Notes under the pieces: model-generated
The model's input: only the letters and a program-made list of their open reading frames with translations
Told to the model about the DNA's origin: nothing
Database searches by the model: none
NCBI GenBank assembly: GCA_023447635.1
Contig: JAEXNA010000087.1
Coordinates: forward strand, 1-5,168
DNA from: Vulcanimicrobiota bacterium
Lineage (GTDB): Bacteria > Vulcanimicrobiota > Xenobia > Xenobiales > JADMJV01
DNA length: 5,168 nucleotides
Reading direction: 5' to 3'
Shown here: piece by piece, positions 1-4,684 of the stretch
Numbering within the stretch: the first letter of the stretch is position 1
Layout of the letters: each line of letters opens with the position of its first letter
Program-made: the position numbers and the translations under genes

Positions 1-26
1 GGGTGGGTCGGGTCAGACCGAGGGGC

Positions 27-284
27 TCAGGCCTCGCCTGGCTCGTCCTGCGCCTCGTGGTGAGGCTCGTCGACGATCGGCTCGGAATCCGAGGGCTCAG
101 GCTCAGGCGGGCCCAGGGGGGCTTCATCGAAGCGCACGACCCAGCCACGTAGCGAGCTGGGTCGACCGCTCGCCGCCTCCACCACGTCGTGCGCCAGGTG
201 GTGAGCCTGGACAAGGTCGCCAACTTGGTAGGCGTGGCCGTCCACGATCAAGCCCTCTCGTACGACCACGACCTGGCCGACCAT
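27..284 (-). CDS. Small protein with acidic Pro/Glu-rich tail (85 aa), function unknown
   Basis: I do not recognise a family. Residues 1-55 look folded: a beta-like stretch of hydrophobic residues at 2-15 (GQVVVVREGLIVDG), then YQVGDLVQ at 19-26, resembling a small beta-barrel or head-to-tail-like fold, but this is only an impression. Residues 57-85 are low-complexity and acidic, rich in Pro, Glu and Asp (PPEPEPSDSEP, then DEPHHEAQDEPGEA), probably disordered. The ATG start is favoured because it overlaps the stop of the upstream gene by one base in a TGATG junction, a usual sign of termination-reinitiation coupling. It is the last gene of the left-hand minus-strand run, and only 26 bases remain before the window edge. 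The acidic tail could be a DNA-mimic or a solubility tail; nothing here decides it. Confidence 0.7.
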   Translation of the reverse strand: MVGQVVVVREGLIVDGHAYQVGDLVQAHHLAHDVVEAASGRPSSLRGWVVRFDEAPLGPPEPEPSDSEPIVDEPHHEAQDEPGEA

Positions 285-502
285 CAGCTGCGCTCCATGT
301 AGGTGGGCAGGATGTTGCCGGGGAGCAGGCGCGCTTCACGGTGACAGGGGTAGAGCTCGATCGGCACCTGGTGTAAGGCTTGGAGCTGACGTGCGTCGAC
401 CTGAACCTGGCCGTTCTTGACCTGGTAACCGGCCTCGCTTAGCTGTGCAGCAGTGATGCCAGACGTTTCGCGTAGGGCGTTGAAGCCATCTAAGCCCGGC
501 AT
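284..502 (-). CDS. Small hypothetical protein (72 aa)
   Basis: This is an unrecognised 72-aa protein. The N-terminal half (residues 6-45, FNALRETSGITAAQLSEAGY onward) reads like helix-turn-helix-sized alpha/beta sequence, and residues 31-42 (GQVQVDARQLQA) resemble a short strand-helix. There are no cysteine pairs (a single Cys at 53) and no membrane segment. A longer reading from a GTG at 524-526 exists, but the ATG at 500-502 is preferred. It shares its A with the TGA of the upstream lipobox ORF (TGATG), exactly the arrangement at this gene's own 3' end. The three genes from 1086 to 27 are therefore likely translated as a coupled set from one mRNA. The function is unknown; DNA binding is possible but not shown. 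Confidence 0.7.
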   Translation of the reverse strand: MPGLDGFNALRETSGITAAQLSEAGYQVKNGQVQVDARQLQALHQVPIELYPCHREARLLPGNILPTYMERS

Positions 503-1086
503 CAATGGCCTGCCTTGCGAAAGCACTTGGTCCTGTGCTCGTAATGGGAGAACTCAACCCAGCCATTCGCTTCAGAGGCAACCTGGTCGACCACCAGCTC
601 ATCCCACTCCCGGTTCTCGAAGGCCTCAGGCGAGGCGCACACCATCTCGGGCGTGATGACCTCGCCCCGGTTGCAGCCGGACAGCAGCAGCAGGGCCGCA
701 GCCATAGCGATGAGGCATAGCTGCGAACGCACCGGGCAGAAGCGCTGCTTGAGATAGCTGATAGCGCGCTGGAGCATGGTGGTGGGGGCCGTCCGGCCGA
801 TGATGAGCAGCCGGGCCGAGGTTGCCGACTGCCTGCAGGGGCGACGCTCGACTACCGCAGTGACCCGGACAGCGGGCCATTCTCCGTTGATAGGGTGGCC
901 AACGGCCGCTTCATCAGGACTCTTCTTCCAGTCGAAAGAGATGAGCCGGCCCTGCTTGTCCCAGAAGCCAACGCACGTACATCGGCCGTCGGCGCTCTGG
1001 TCGAAACTCAGGGCGTCGTAGGTAGGCGGGATCGGGACGTCTTTGAATCCCGGTGTTTCGAAGTCAAGGTACATAACGTTCGACAT
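502..1086 (-). CDS. 194-aa ORF: soluble N-terminal part joined in frame to a lipoprotein-like C-terminal part
   Basis: The ATG at 1084-1086 is well supported: AAAGGAG lies five bases upstream, between this gene and the methyltransferase stop. Residues 1 to about 80 look soluble and globular (YLDFETPGF at 6-14, CTCVGFWDKQGRLISFDW at 36-53). Residues 81-103 are low-quality, Arg/Ser/Thr-rich linker. From Met104 the sequence changes to a textbook type II signal: basic n-region (R107, K113, R115, R120), hydrophobic core about 122-135 and lipobox LLSGC with Cys138. This is followed by a mature-like acidic domain (139-194) holding two more Cys (146, 188). A lipobox cannot work 138 residues into a cytoplasmic protein. 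So either the lipoprotein is made from the internal ATG at 775-777, or two genes have been fused, or a frameshift hides a gene boundary. A small lipoprotein beside a phage methyltransferase could be a superinfection-exclusion or cell-surface protein, as with phage T5 Llp, but this is inference. Confidence 0.7.
   Translation of the reverse strand: MSNVMYLDFETPGFKDVPIPPTYDALSFDQSADGRCTCVGFWDKQGRLISFDWKKSPDEAAVGHPINGEWPAVRVTAVVERRPCRQSATSARLLIIGRTAPTTMLQRAISYLKQRFCPVRSQLCLIAMAAALLLLSGCNRGEVITPEMVCASPEAFENREWDELVVDQVASEANGWVEFSHYEHRTKCFRKAGH
673..777 (-). other. Internal lipoprotein signal sequence and possible internal start
   Basis: Read from the in-frame ATG at 775-777, the segment is a 34-residue signal with four basic residues, a hydrophobic core (CLIAMAAALLLL) and the lipobox L-S-G-C. 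The Cys codon is at 673-675. Lipidation of that Cys by Lgt and cleavage by LspA would leave a mature lipoprotein of 57 residues ending at 502. The weakness is translation initiation: the bases before the ATG are C-rich (CCCCCACCACC) with no Shine-Dalgarno match at normal distance. Starting here would need reinitiation or coupling. The signal itself is clear; how it is reached by ribosomes is not. Confidence 0.6.
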
Positions 1087-1091
1087 AGCTT

Positions 1092-1098
1092 CTCCTTT
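1092..1098 (-). promoter_or_regulatory. Ribosome binding site AAAGGAG deciding the start of the 194-aa ORF
   Basis: On the minus strand AAAGGAG is followed by five bases (AAGCT) and ATG. It lies in the 16-base gap after the methyltransferase stop, so the 194-aa ORF has its own strong initiation site and is not merely coupled. Confidence 0.8.
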
Positions 1099-1102
1099 GA
1101 AG

Positions 1103-1849
1103 TCAAGAAATCGGAAATGCTGGCGTTGAGGCGAGGCGCTCTTGGGCGAGAGCGAAGTAGCTCTCGTCTCGCTCGATACCGATGCTACGACGCCCAGTCT
1201 GGCGGGCTGCGACGAGGGTCGAACCCGAGCCCATAGTATTGTCGAGCACGACGTCGCCCGGGTTCGTGTAGGTCCGGATCAGGTACTCGAGCAGAGCCAC
1301 AGGCTTCTGCGTTGGATGGACACCCTTGGGGTCTCGCGCGAAGCGAAGGAGGTTCCGTGGGTAGCCCGTCTTCGTGCGGGTGTACTCGCGACCGAGGAGT
1401 CCGCTCGAGAACATCCGGGTATGCGGGCTGGCGACGGTCTTGCGTCGAATCGGGTCGATGTCTCGCAAGCCCTGCGGGTTGTAGGTCGGCAAGCGTCGAT
1501 AGAACACGAGAATGTTCTCGGTGGCCTTCAAGGGCATCCGCTTCGCGTTCTGCCACCCGGTGGCCACGCTCTTCTCCCAGACCCACTCGTACCTCAAGTT
1601 CTTGAGGTTGGACATTGCCAGAATCTTGTCGAACGGGCACTGCGCGAACAGCAAGCACGCTCCGTTCGGCTTAAGCACCCGATCATATTCCCGCCATAGC
1701 GCCCCCAGATTTATCCGGGTGTCCCAACCGTGGCTGGTGGTGCCGTAGGGCAGGTCGCAGAGGACCAGGTCTACCGACCCGTCGGGAATCCCCGGTAGCA
1801 GGTCCAGGCAGTCACCGTTCCAGGTGACCGCGTCGTCGTCATCAAACAA
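1103..1849 (-). CDS. Site-specific DNA methyltransferase, beta class (N6-adenine or N4-cytosine), phage type
   Basis: It transfers a methyl group from S-adenosylmethionine to an exocyclic amino group in a specific DNA sequence. The 248 residues carry the catalytic motif IV DLPYG at 32-36, then a phage-type stretch (YEWVWEK at 87-93, NAKRMPLKATENILVFY at 101-117, PTYNPQ at 121-126). Next come HPTQKP at 178-183 (motif X) and the SAM-binding motif I region VLDNTMGSGST at 201-211, then GIE at 224-226. Catalytic motif before SAM motif is the beta-class order (N6_N4_Mtase family). Length is normal and no key motif is missing. Target recognition probably lies between residues 120 and 175; the site cannot be read from sequence. 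The start is TTG (GGAAGAGAG just upstream), because a stop lies five codons before it; an in-frame ATT is the only alternative. No nuclease partner is adjacent, so it is probably an orphan enzyme protecting the element's DNA or altering regulation. Confidence 0.95.
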   Translation of the reverse strand: MFDDDDAVTWNGDCLDLLPGIPDGSVDLVLCDLPYGTTSHGWDTRINLGALWREYDRVLKPNGACLLFAQCPFDKILAMSNLKNLRYEWVWEKSVATGWQNAKRMPLKATENILVFYRRLPTYNPQGLRDIDPIRRKTVASPHTRMFSSGLLGREYTRTKTGYPRNLLRFARDPKGVHPTQKPVALLEYLIRTYTNPGDVVLDNTMGSGSTLVAARQTGRRSIGIERDESYFALAQERLASTPAFPIS

Positions 1850-1887
1850 AATCTCTCTTCCATTCTAGAGAGACGTTAGGTCCGTCC

Positions 1888-2181
1888 TCAGTAGGGGACG
1901 GGCGCTCTTGCCGGCCAGCTGCTGTCGTAGGGCTGCAGGCGCTCTTCCTTTGGCCGCGAGGACCGAAGGGTCTTCGCATCGTGCTTATTGGGCCTTCCGC
2001 CGGACCTCTTCAGCAGCTGATTGGCCATCAGCCGCAGGTCTTTTCGCGATGCTCGGGCCAGGTCGGGATGGACGTCGACGCCGTGCGTCCGCCATACCTC
2101 CTGCGTGTGGCTCTCAATGGCACCCAGCAGGCCCCACTGACGCTGGCTAAGCTTCCCGGAGTCGAAGGTTGTGTGTTTCAA
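1888..2181 (-). CDS. Small basic hypothetical protein (97 aa)
   Basis: No family is recognised. The first half (residues 8-60) looks helical (LSQRQWGLLGAIESHTQEVW at 11-30, ARASRKDLRLMANQLLKRS at 42-60). The second half (61-97) is Lys/Arg/Pro-rich and probably disordered (GGRPNKHDAKTLRSSRPKEE, then a Pro-rich end). That pattern suits a small nucleic-acid-binding protein, but no motif proves it. The start is TTG: GGAGG sits four bases upstream, and no ATG in frame lies near it. It has a separate ribosome site and a 63-base gap from the upstream 235-aa gene, and 38 bases separate its stop from the methyltransferase start. Position directly before the methyltransferase hints at an accessory role to it, which is inference. 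Confidence 0.75.
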   Translation of the reverse strand: MKHTTFDSGKLSQRQWGLLGAIESHTQEVWRTHGVDVHPDLARASRKDLRLMANQLLKRSGGRPNKHDAKTLRSSRPKEERLQPYDSSWPARAPVPY

Positions 2182-2185
2182 TCTA

Positions 2186-2190
2186 CCTCC
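2186..2190 (-). promoter_or_regulatory. Ribosome binding site GGAGG fixing a TTG start
   Basis: On the minus strand GGAGG-TAGA-TTG gives a strong Shine-Dalgarno match four bases before the TTG at 2179-2181. This is the main reason for taking TTG as the start of the 97-aa gene. Confidence 0.7.
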
Positions 2191-2244
2191 AAAACGTCTC
2201 TCACTAATAGGGGGTTTTGTGTGCGGGAACCGTAACCACGCCGT

Positions 2245-2952
2245 TTATCGCCTTGACCCCCCTCCGGGGAAGTCGCGGGTCTCGATCGGCGATTGCAGGG
2301 CCGCCCGGGGCGGCTCGCCTGCGAGGGATACGCGTCGGCGGCGAGTCGTCTTGGCCGGGTCGAATCCGACCATCAGGCACGCCTGCCGAGCGGTGGCGCA
2401 TGCTCTGGTTGCGGCCTTGCGGCGCACCTCGTGGCGCTTCTTCTCGACCGGGGTCTGAGGACGCTCCAGGTTGGCCTCTTCGAGGATCGCCCTGCAGCTC
2501 GCCCACTCCCCATAGAGCCGATCGCGCTTGTCGCCCATGGTCTCTCGCGAATCCAGGTGAGAGATGAGGCATCCGTCACAGCTGTCGACGTCGTTCGTGC
2601 CAAGCGGGCGCGCCAGTGCCCGCGGCGAGCGCATTCCGCGATCAAAGTCGCCGCACGGCCTGCAGGTATGATCCCGGTCGAACCTGGGCCACGCCATCTG
2701 TTGGGCCAGTTCCAGCGCCGCCTCTAACGGGTCGCGACGCGGGTTGGGGTTCAGCTGGGACTGGAAGACGATGGCCTCGACGTCGAATTGGTACCGACTA
2801 CCGTAGTGAGGTCGACGTGGGTCTTCATCGTCCTGGGCGGCCGACGGCACCCGGTTAGCCCAATCATTTGGCACGTAATATTCACTCGCGGGGTCGGATT
2901 TGAAGGCGTCCGGACGATGATGGCGCGGTAGGTCTTGTTCGCGGATAGGCAT
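2245..2952 (-). CDS. Putative zinc-binding protein with two CxxC pairs (235 aa), function unknown
   Basis: This is the second-longest gene here, and I do not recognise a family. The N-terminal 60 residues are polar and probably flexible (DLPRHHRPDAF, DDEDPRRPHYGSRYQFDVEA), and residues 74-90 are a likely helix. A CxxC pair at 97/100 (CRPC) and another at 125/128 (CDGC), 24 residues apart, suggest one bound zinc in a ribbon or treble-clef-like unit. Residues 138-195 form a charged helical region (DKRDRLYGEWASCRAILEEANLER, then KKRHEVRRKAATRACATARQ). The last 30 residues are Arg/Pro/Gly-rich. The reading frame stays open 31 codons upstream, but the ATG at 2950-2952 has GGAGG nine bases before it, so I start there. 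An HNH or endonuclease VII-type nuclease was considered, but no His-Asn-His pattern is visible. Nucleic-acid binding is the best guess, at low certainty. Confidence 0.75.
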   Translation of the reverse strand: MPIREQDLPRHHRPDAFKSDPASEYYVPNDWANRVPSAAQDDEDPRRPHYGSRYQFDVEAIVFQSQLNPNPRRDPLEAALELAQQMAWPRFDRDHTCRPCGDFDRGMRSPRALARPLGTNDVDSCDGCLISHLDSRETMGDKRDRLYGEWASCRAILEEANLERPQTPVEKKRHEVRRKAATRACATARQACLMVGFDPAKTTRRRRVSLAGEPPRAALQSPIETRDFPGGGSRR

Positions 2953-2961
2953 GAGAAAGGT

Positions 2962-2966
2962 CCTCC
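2962..2966 (-). promoter_or_regulatory. Ribosome binding site GGAGG choosing the inner ATG of the 235-aa gene
   Basis: The minus strand reads GGAGG, nine bases, then ATG (2950-2952). It lies in the 20-base gap after the stop of the 69-aa gene, and argues against the 31-codon-longer reading, which would overlap that gene. Confidence 0.7.
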
Positions 2967-2972
2967 AAGGGA

Positions 2973-3182
2973 TTAACGTAGGAAGTTGCGGCCAAACTCG
3001 GCCGACCAGTCGCGGTGGCGCTGCGCCGCATCGTCTTCGCGCCACTCGTCCTCCTCAGAGGACTCTTCCTCGGCGGCGGTGGCCACCAAGTCGGCGAAGC
3101 ATTCGCGTTCGTTTTCGCGTTGCCGGCGTCGCGCTATGGCGGCGATCTCGGAAGCGGTCAGGCACCGCGAAAATTCAGACAC
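2973..3182 (-). CDS. Small highly charged hypothetical protein (69 aa)
   Basis: This is an unrecognised protein with strongly blocked charge. Residues 18-27 are Arg/Glu-rich (RRRQRENERE), residues 38-51 are almost all acidic (EEESSEEDEWREDD), and the end is RHRDWSAEFGRNFLR. Helix or coiled-coil structure is likely through 10-45. The start is GTG, eight bases inside the end of the upstream 150-aa gene (GTGTCTGA contains that gene's TGA). No strong Shine-Dalgarno precedes it, so translation is probably coupled to the upstream gene. The acidic stretch could be a DNA mimic as in some phage anti-host proteins, but such composition alone proves nothing. Confidence 0.65.
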   Translation of the reverse strand: MSEFSRCLTASEIAAIARRRQRENERECFADLVATAAEEESSEEDEWREDDAAQRHRDWSAEFGRNFLR

Positions 3183-3627
3183 ACGCGGGTCCGGAAGATG
3201 TTAAAATGTCACCGGCGTATGTTTCGGTTGGCGTTGGGCCCGTAGGGCTTGATGCTTTTTTTTTGGCGCGATGCTGCCTGATCTCAAAAAAGACTGTGCG
3301 TAGGTCGCTGGTGGGCACGTCATAGTCGTTTGTGACCCTGACGCGCTGGGCCGTCCGTATGCCTTCCCTATAGCGCCGCTGGCGCTCGATGTCTACGGTG
3401 TACCAGCGCTCGGCCAGAGCAACGATGACCACCAGGCCGAGGTCGCGCTCGGTCCAGGTGAGAACTTCATGGCCAGTGTCGTTGCGGCGCTCGTCCCACG
3501 TGTCAGGGATGATACCGTGTTGGGAACAGAGCTTGTCTAGACGCAGCTCGACCTTACGCCTCGGCAAATCGGGCGTAGGATACATAGGGCCGGCGAGGGA
3601 CGAAATAATAATGACGGGAGCCTCCAA
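3175..3627 (-). CDS. Hypothetical protein, first gene of the left-hand minus-strand run (about 136-150 aa)
   Basis: I recognise no family. The best-formed part is residues 22-120, rich in Arg/Lys and alternating hydrophobic residues (RRKVELRLDKLCSQHG at 23-38, DLGLVVIVALAERWYTVDIE at 62-81, DLRTVFFEIRQHRAKKK at 108-124), consistent with a compact alpha/beta protein. The last 25 residues are Thr/Ser/Pro-rich and loose. The start is uncertain. The longest reading starts at TTG (3625-3627) with no ribosome site before it, while GGAGG lies in that reading's first codons. This makes a rare ATT start eight bases further on, or the ATG at 3583-3585, possible. A run of nine A in the mRNA (3256-3264) encodes the Lys triplet at 122-124 and may permit slippage. 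It overlaps the 69-aa gene by eight bases and heads the run from the divergent region. Confidence 0.7.
   Translation of the reverse strand: MEAPVIIISSLAGPMYPTPDLPRRKVELRLDKLCSQHGIIPDTWDERRNDTGHEVLTWTERDLGLVVIVALAERWYTVDIERQRRYREGIRTAQRVRVTNDYDVPTSDLRTVFFEIRQHRAKKKASSPTGPTPTETYAGDILTSSGPACV
3256..3264 (-). other. Run of nine A in the mRNA, possible slippage site
   Basis: On the minus strand nine consecutive A encode Lys-Lys-Lys near the end of the 150-aa protein. Adding one A would end the product after about 15 changed residues (stop in CGG-TGA). Losing one would end it after about 17 changed residues (stop in TTT-TAA). All three frames therefore yield proteins differing only in the C-terminal tail. 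Homopolymers of this length are known sites of transcriptional slippage and also of sequencing error; the sequence alone cannot tell which applies. Confidence 0.4.
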
Positions 3628-3640
3628 GGCGAAATGGAGG
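3621..3640 (-). promoter_or_regulatory. Hairpin holding the GGAGG ribosome site of the 150-aa gene
   Basis: In the minus-strand transcript CCTCCA and TGGAGG form a six-base stem around an eight-base loop. The 3' arm contains the only Shine-Dalgarno-like GGAGG near the 150-aa gene. When folded, the site would be hidden, so it could dampen or control translation. The stem is short and could be chance. Confidence 0.35.
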
Positions 3641-3748
3641 CGTACGTTTCAACCGAACGAGGGCTCTTCGTCCCTTCTGGAAGGTAGAATAGCACGTCTT
3701 ACTTCAGGAAGTCTCCGAAAATTCTAGACTTGTGGTACTATCCGAAAG
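3628..3748. promoter_or_regulatory. Divergent intergenic region, likely promoters for both directions
   Basis: These 121 bases separate the only plus-strand gene from the left-hand minus-strand run, so promoters for both should lie here or just beside it. The stretch is more AT-rich than the coding regions around it. TAGAAT appears on both strands (plus 3685-3690; minus, as ATTCTA, at 3721-3726), but I find no convincing TTGACA-like box 16-18 bases upstream of either. No coding sequence of note and no clear operator repeat are visible. Confidence 0.5.
3736..3741 (+). promoter_or_regulatory. Possible -10 element TACTAT for a leaderless transcript
   Basis: TACTAT fits the TANNNT form of the bacterial -10 box and lies seven bases before the ATG at 3749. 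That spacing would put the transcription start at or next to the A of ATG, as in leaderless genes common in actinobacteria and Deinococcus. In support, no Shine-Dalgarno precedes this ATG (CCGAAAG). No clear -35 is seen. Confidence 0.35.
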
Positions 3749-4021
3749 ATGGAAAATGGTCTAAACGACAGAGTCTCTTGGGAGACCGTGGGCTGGGCAA
3801 AAGGGCACCTTGGGTCGCGCTACAGCAGCTTCCTCATGGAGGTCTGCGATCGTTGCTCCGGCCTAGGATGGCTTCCGCCTCCTGGTGCGACCTTCGGGAC
3901 TCTGCACGATCAGCCGTGCGACCGCTGTCGCGGCTGGGGCCAGGCGCCAAAGCGCCGCAGCGAGCTGAGCTACCTAGACGTCTACAGGCTTAATCTGCTC
4001 TGGTTGAGCGAGCTGTCCTGA
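3749..4021 (+). CDS. Small zinc-knuckle protein with two DnaJ-like CxxCxGxG motifs (90 aa)
   Basis: Two CxxCxGxG motifs, CDRCSGLG at 33-40 and CDRCRGWG at 57-64, are spaced 16 residues apart. In DnaJ four such repeats bind two zinc ions; here two would make one zinc centre. There is no J-domain, so this is not a chaperone of the usual kind but a stand-alone zinc protein of the sort often seen in phages and plasmids. Such proteins can bind DNA, RNA or partner proteins; the target is unknown. The N-terminal 30 residues and the Leu-rich C-terminus (YLDVYRLNLLWLSELS) look helical. It is the only gene on the plus strand, diverges from the 150-aa gene and overlaps the 127-aa gene by 32 bases end to end. 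The start has no ribosome site but a -10-like box seven bases upstream, so it may be leaderless. Confidence 0.75.
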   Translation: MENGLNDRVSWETVGWAKGHLGSRYSSFLMEVCDRCSGLGWLPPPGATFGTLHDQPCDRCRGWGQAPKRRSELSYLDVYRLNLLWLSELS

Positions 4022-4373
4022 GCGACCACCTTGTGTCGTCTTCGAACGGCAAAGGGTGGTGGAGCCGCACTGATAGGCCGGGATAGAGCTCCCACGAAGT
4101 GGGCCTGTACTCGACGTCGTAGATCACGTTTCGGCAGGAACGGCAAAGACAATCTAGGAGGGGGACATCAGGACCGACCAACACCGAACCTCGCCTCATC
4201 GCGAGGGCCCACCCCGCCAGGTCCAGCACTCGTAGTGCTTCGCTCAAGAGTTCCCAAAGCCGTACCTCCTCACCACAAAGGTCGCAGGTTACCTCATACC
4301 AGAGTTCTGCCATCCCTACCAAGACCCAGGGGTCGCCTGTTTTCCAAGCCTTTCGGCGCTGGATGATACTCAT
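3990..4373 (-). CDS. Putative zinc-binding protein with CxxC pairs (127 aa)
   Basis: The core runs from about residue 24 to 85: CDLC at 30-33 with Gly following, a long helix (RLWELLSEALRVLDLAGWAL at 38-57), a short beta segment (RGSVLVGPD at 61-69) and CRSC at 77-80, with an extra Cys at 75. CxxC, helix, strand, CxxC is a typical small zinc-ribbon layout seen in short phage and actinobacterial proteins. The C-terminal 40 residues are of lower quality and partly overlap the opposite-strand gene. The ATG at 4371-4373 overlaps the upstream stop in ATGA, so translation is coupled; an inner ATG at 4311-4313 is possible and would keep the whole zinc core. It is likely a nucleic-acid- or protein-binding accessory factor, with function unknown. 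Confidence 0.75.
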   Translation of the reverse strand: MSIIQRRKAWKTGDPWVLVGMAELWYEVTCDLCGEEVRLWELLSEALRVLDLAGWALAMRRGSVLVGPDVPLLDCLCRSCRNVIYDVEYRPTSWELYPGLSVRLHHPLPFEDDTRWSLRTARSTRAD

Positions 4374-4684
4374 TCCTCATCTTCCTCCGGAACTGGGATT
4401 CGGTGGCGCTCCAGCAGCTCTTCCAGCAGCTCAACTCGTTGGTAGCAGGAACGGAAGCCATCGCGGGCGTTTTCGTAGGCGCTTTGGAGCGACTCGAGCT
4501 TTGCCCTGAGTTCCCGATGGATACGATCGTTCCGTGCCTCGATGGCCTCCGACCACTGGAGGTTCAGGTAAGCTAAGTCTTCGTTCTGCTCGAGCATCCT
4601 TAGCCGAGAGAGCCTGACGAAGACGTAGCCTGGCCCTTTCTGCCGCGCTTGCAGGCCTCGTAGGCTTCGCTCACGTCTTCCCAC
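4370..4684 (-). CDS. Coiled-coil protein (104 aa), function unknown
   Basis: The start is taken at GTG (4682-4684), because AGGAGGT lies six bases upstream. The longer reading from a TTG at 4733-4735 would run through that site and overlap the upstream gene by 65 bases. Residues 1-28 are strongly basic (GRRERSLRGLQARQKG, VRLSRLR). Residues about 30-95 are a continuous amphipathic helix with Leu/Glu/Arg heptads (WSEAIEARNDRIHRELRAKL, then RVELLEELLERH), very likely a coiled coil and probably dimeric. The end is acidic (PVPEEDEE). The tandem CTC/TTC-CAGCAGCTC in the DNA at 4409-4432 simply encodes the LLEELLE repeat. A basic end plus coiled coil would fit a scaffold or DNA-associated protein, but there is no proof. 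It overlaps both neighbours (14 and 4 bases), so it is part of one operon. Confidence 0.75.
   Translation of the reverse strand: MGRRERSLRGLQARQKGPGYVFVRLSRLRMLEQNEDLAYLNLQWSEAIEARNDRIHRELRAKLESLQSAYENARDGFRSCYQRVELLEELLERHRIPVPEEDEE

Noticed and set aside
3..20. A possible terminator hairpin after the last minus-strand gene (TCGG and CCGA arms around 8-19).
   Set aside because: The stem is four bases with no T-run after it; too weak to call.
1060..1086. LDFET near the N-terminus of the 194-aa ORF resembles the first motif of DEDD 3'-5' exonucleases.
   Set aside because: The further Exo II and Exo III motifs are absent and the domain is far too short, so a nuclease call is not supported.
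1868..2202. The 10-base sequence GAGAGACGTT occurs at 1868-1877 and inverted at 2193-2202, on both sides of the 97-aa gene.
   Set aside because: A 10-base match in a window this size is expected several times by chance, the match does not extend, and the two copies sit differently relative to their downstream genes.
2190..2219. CAAAAC and GTTTTG arms between the 235-aa and 97-aa genes as a terminator.
   Set aside because: The stem is six bases, AT-rich and has an 18-base loop, and a stem this weak would not act as a terminator.
2245..3045. A 31-codon longer form of the 235-aa protein.
   Set aside because: It lacks a ribosome site, overlaps the 69-aa gene, and the inner ATG has GGAGG at nine bases.
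3540..3700. A minus-strand frame opening at a GTG near 3694 and running through the start of the 150-aa gene.
   Set aside because: It has a weak ribosome site, ends soon in a stop, and its composition looks like an out-of-frame shadow.
1862..3728. ATTCTAGA occurs at 1862-1869 and 3721-3728, each near the start of a minus-strand gene, giving TAGAAT as a -10-like box.
   Set aside because: No -35 box lies at proper spacing. The first copy would place the transcription start inside or after the ribosome site of the methyltransferase.
4031..4366. The long open plus-strand frame opposite the 127-aa gene.
   Set aside because: It is Arg/Pro/Gly-rich with no motif, and the minus-strand frame has paired CxxC motifs and a coupled start; this is an antisense shadow.
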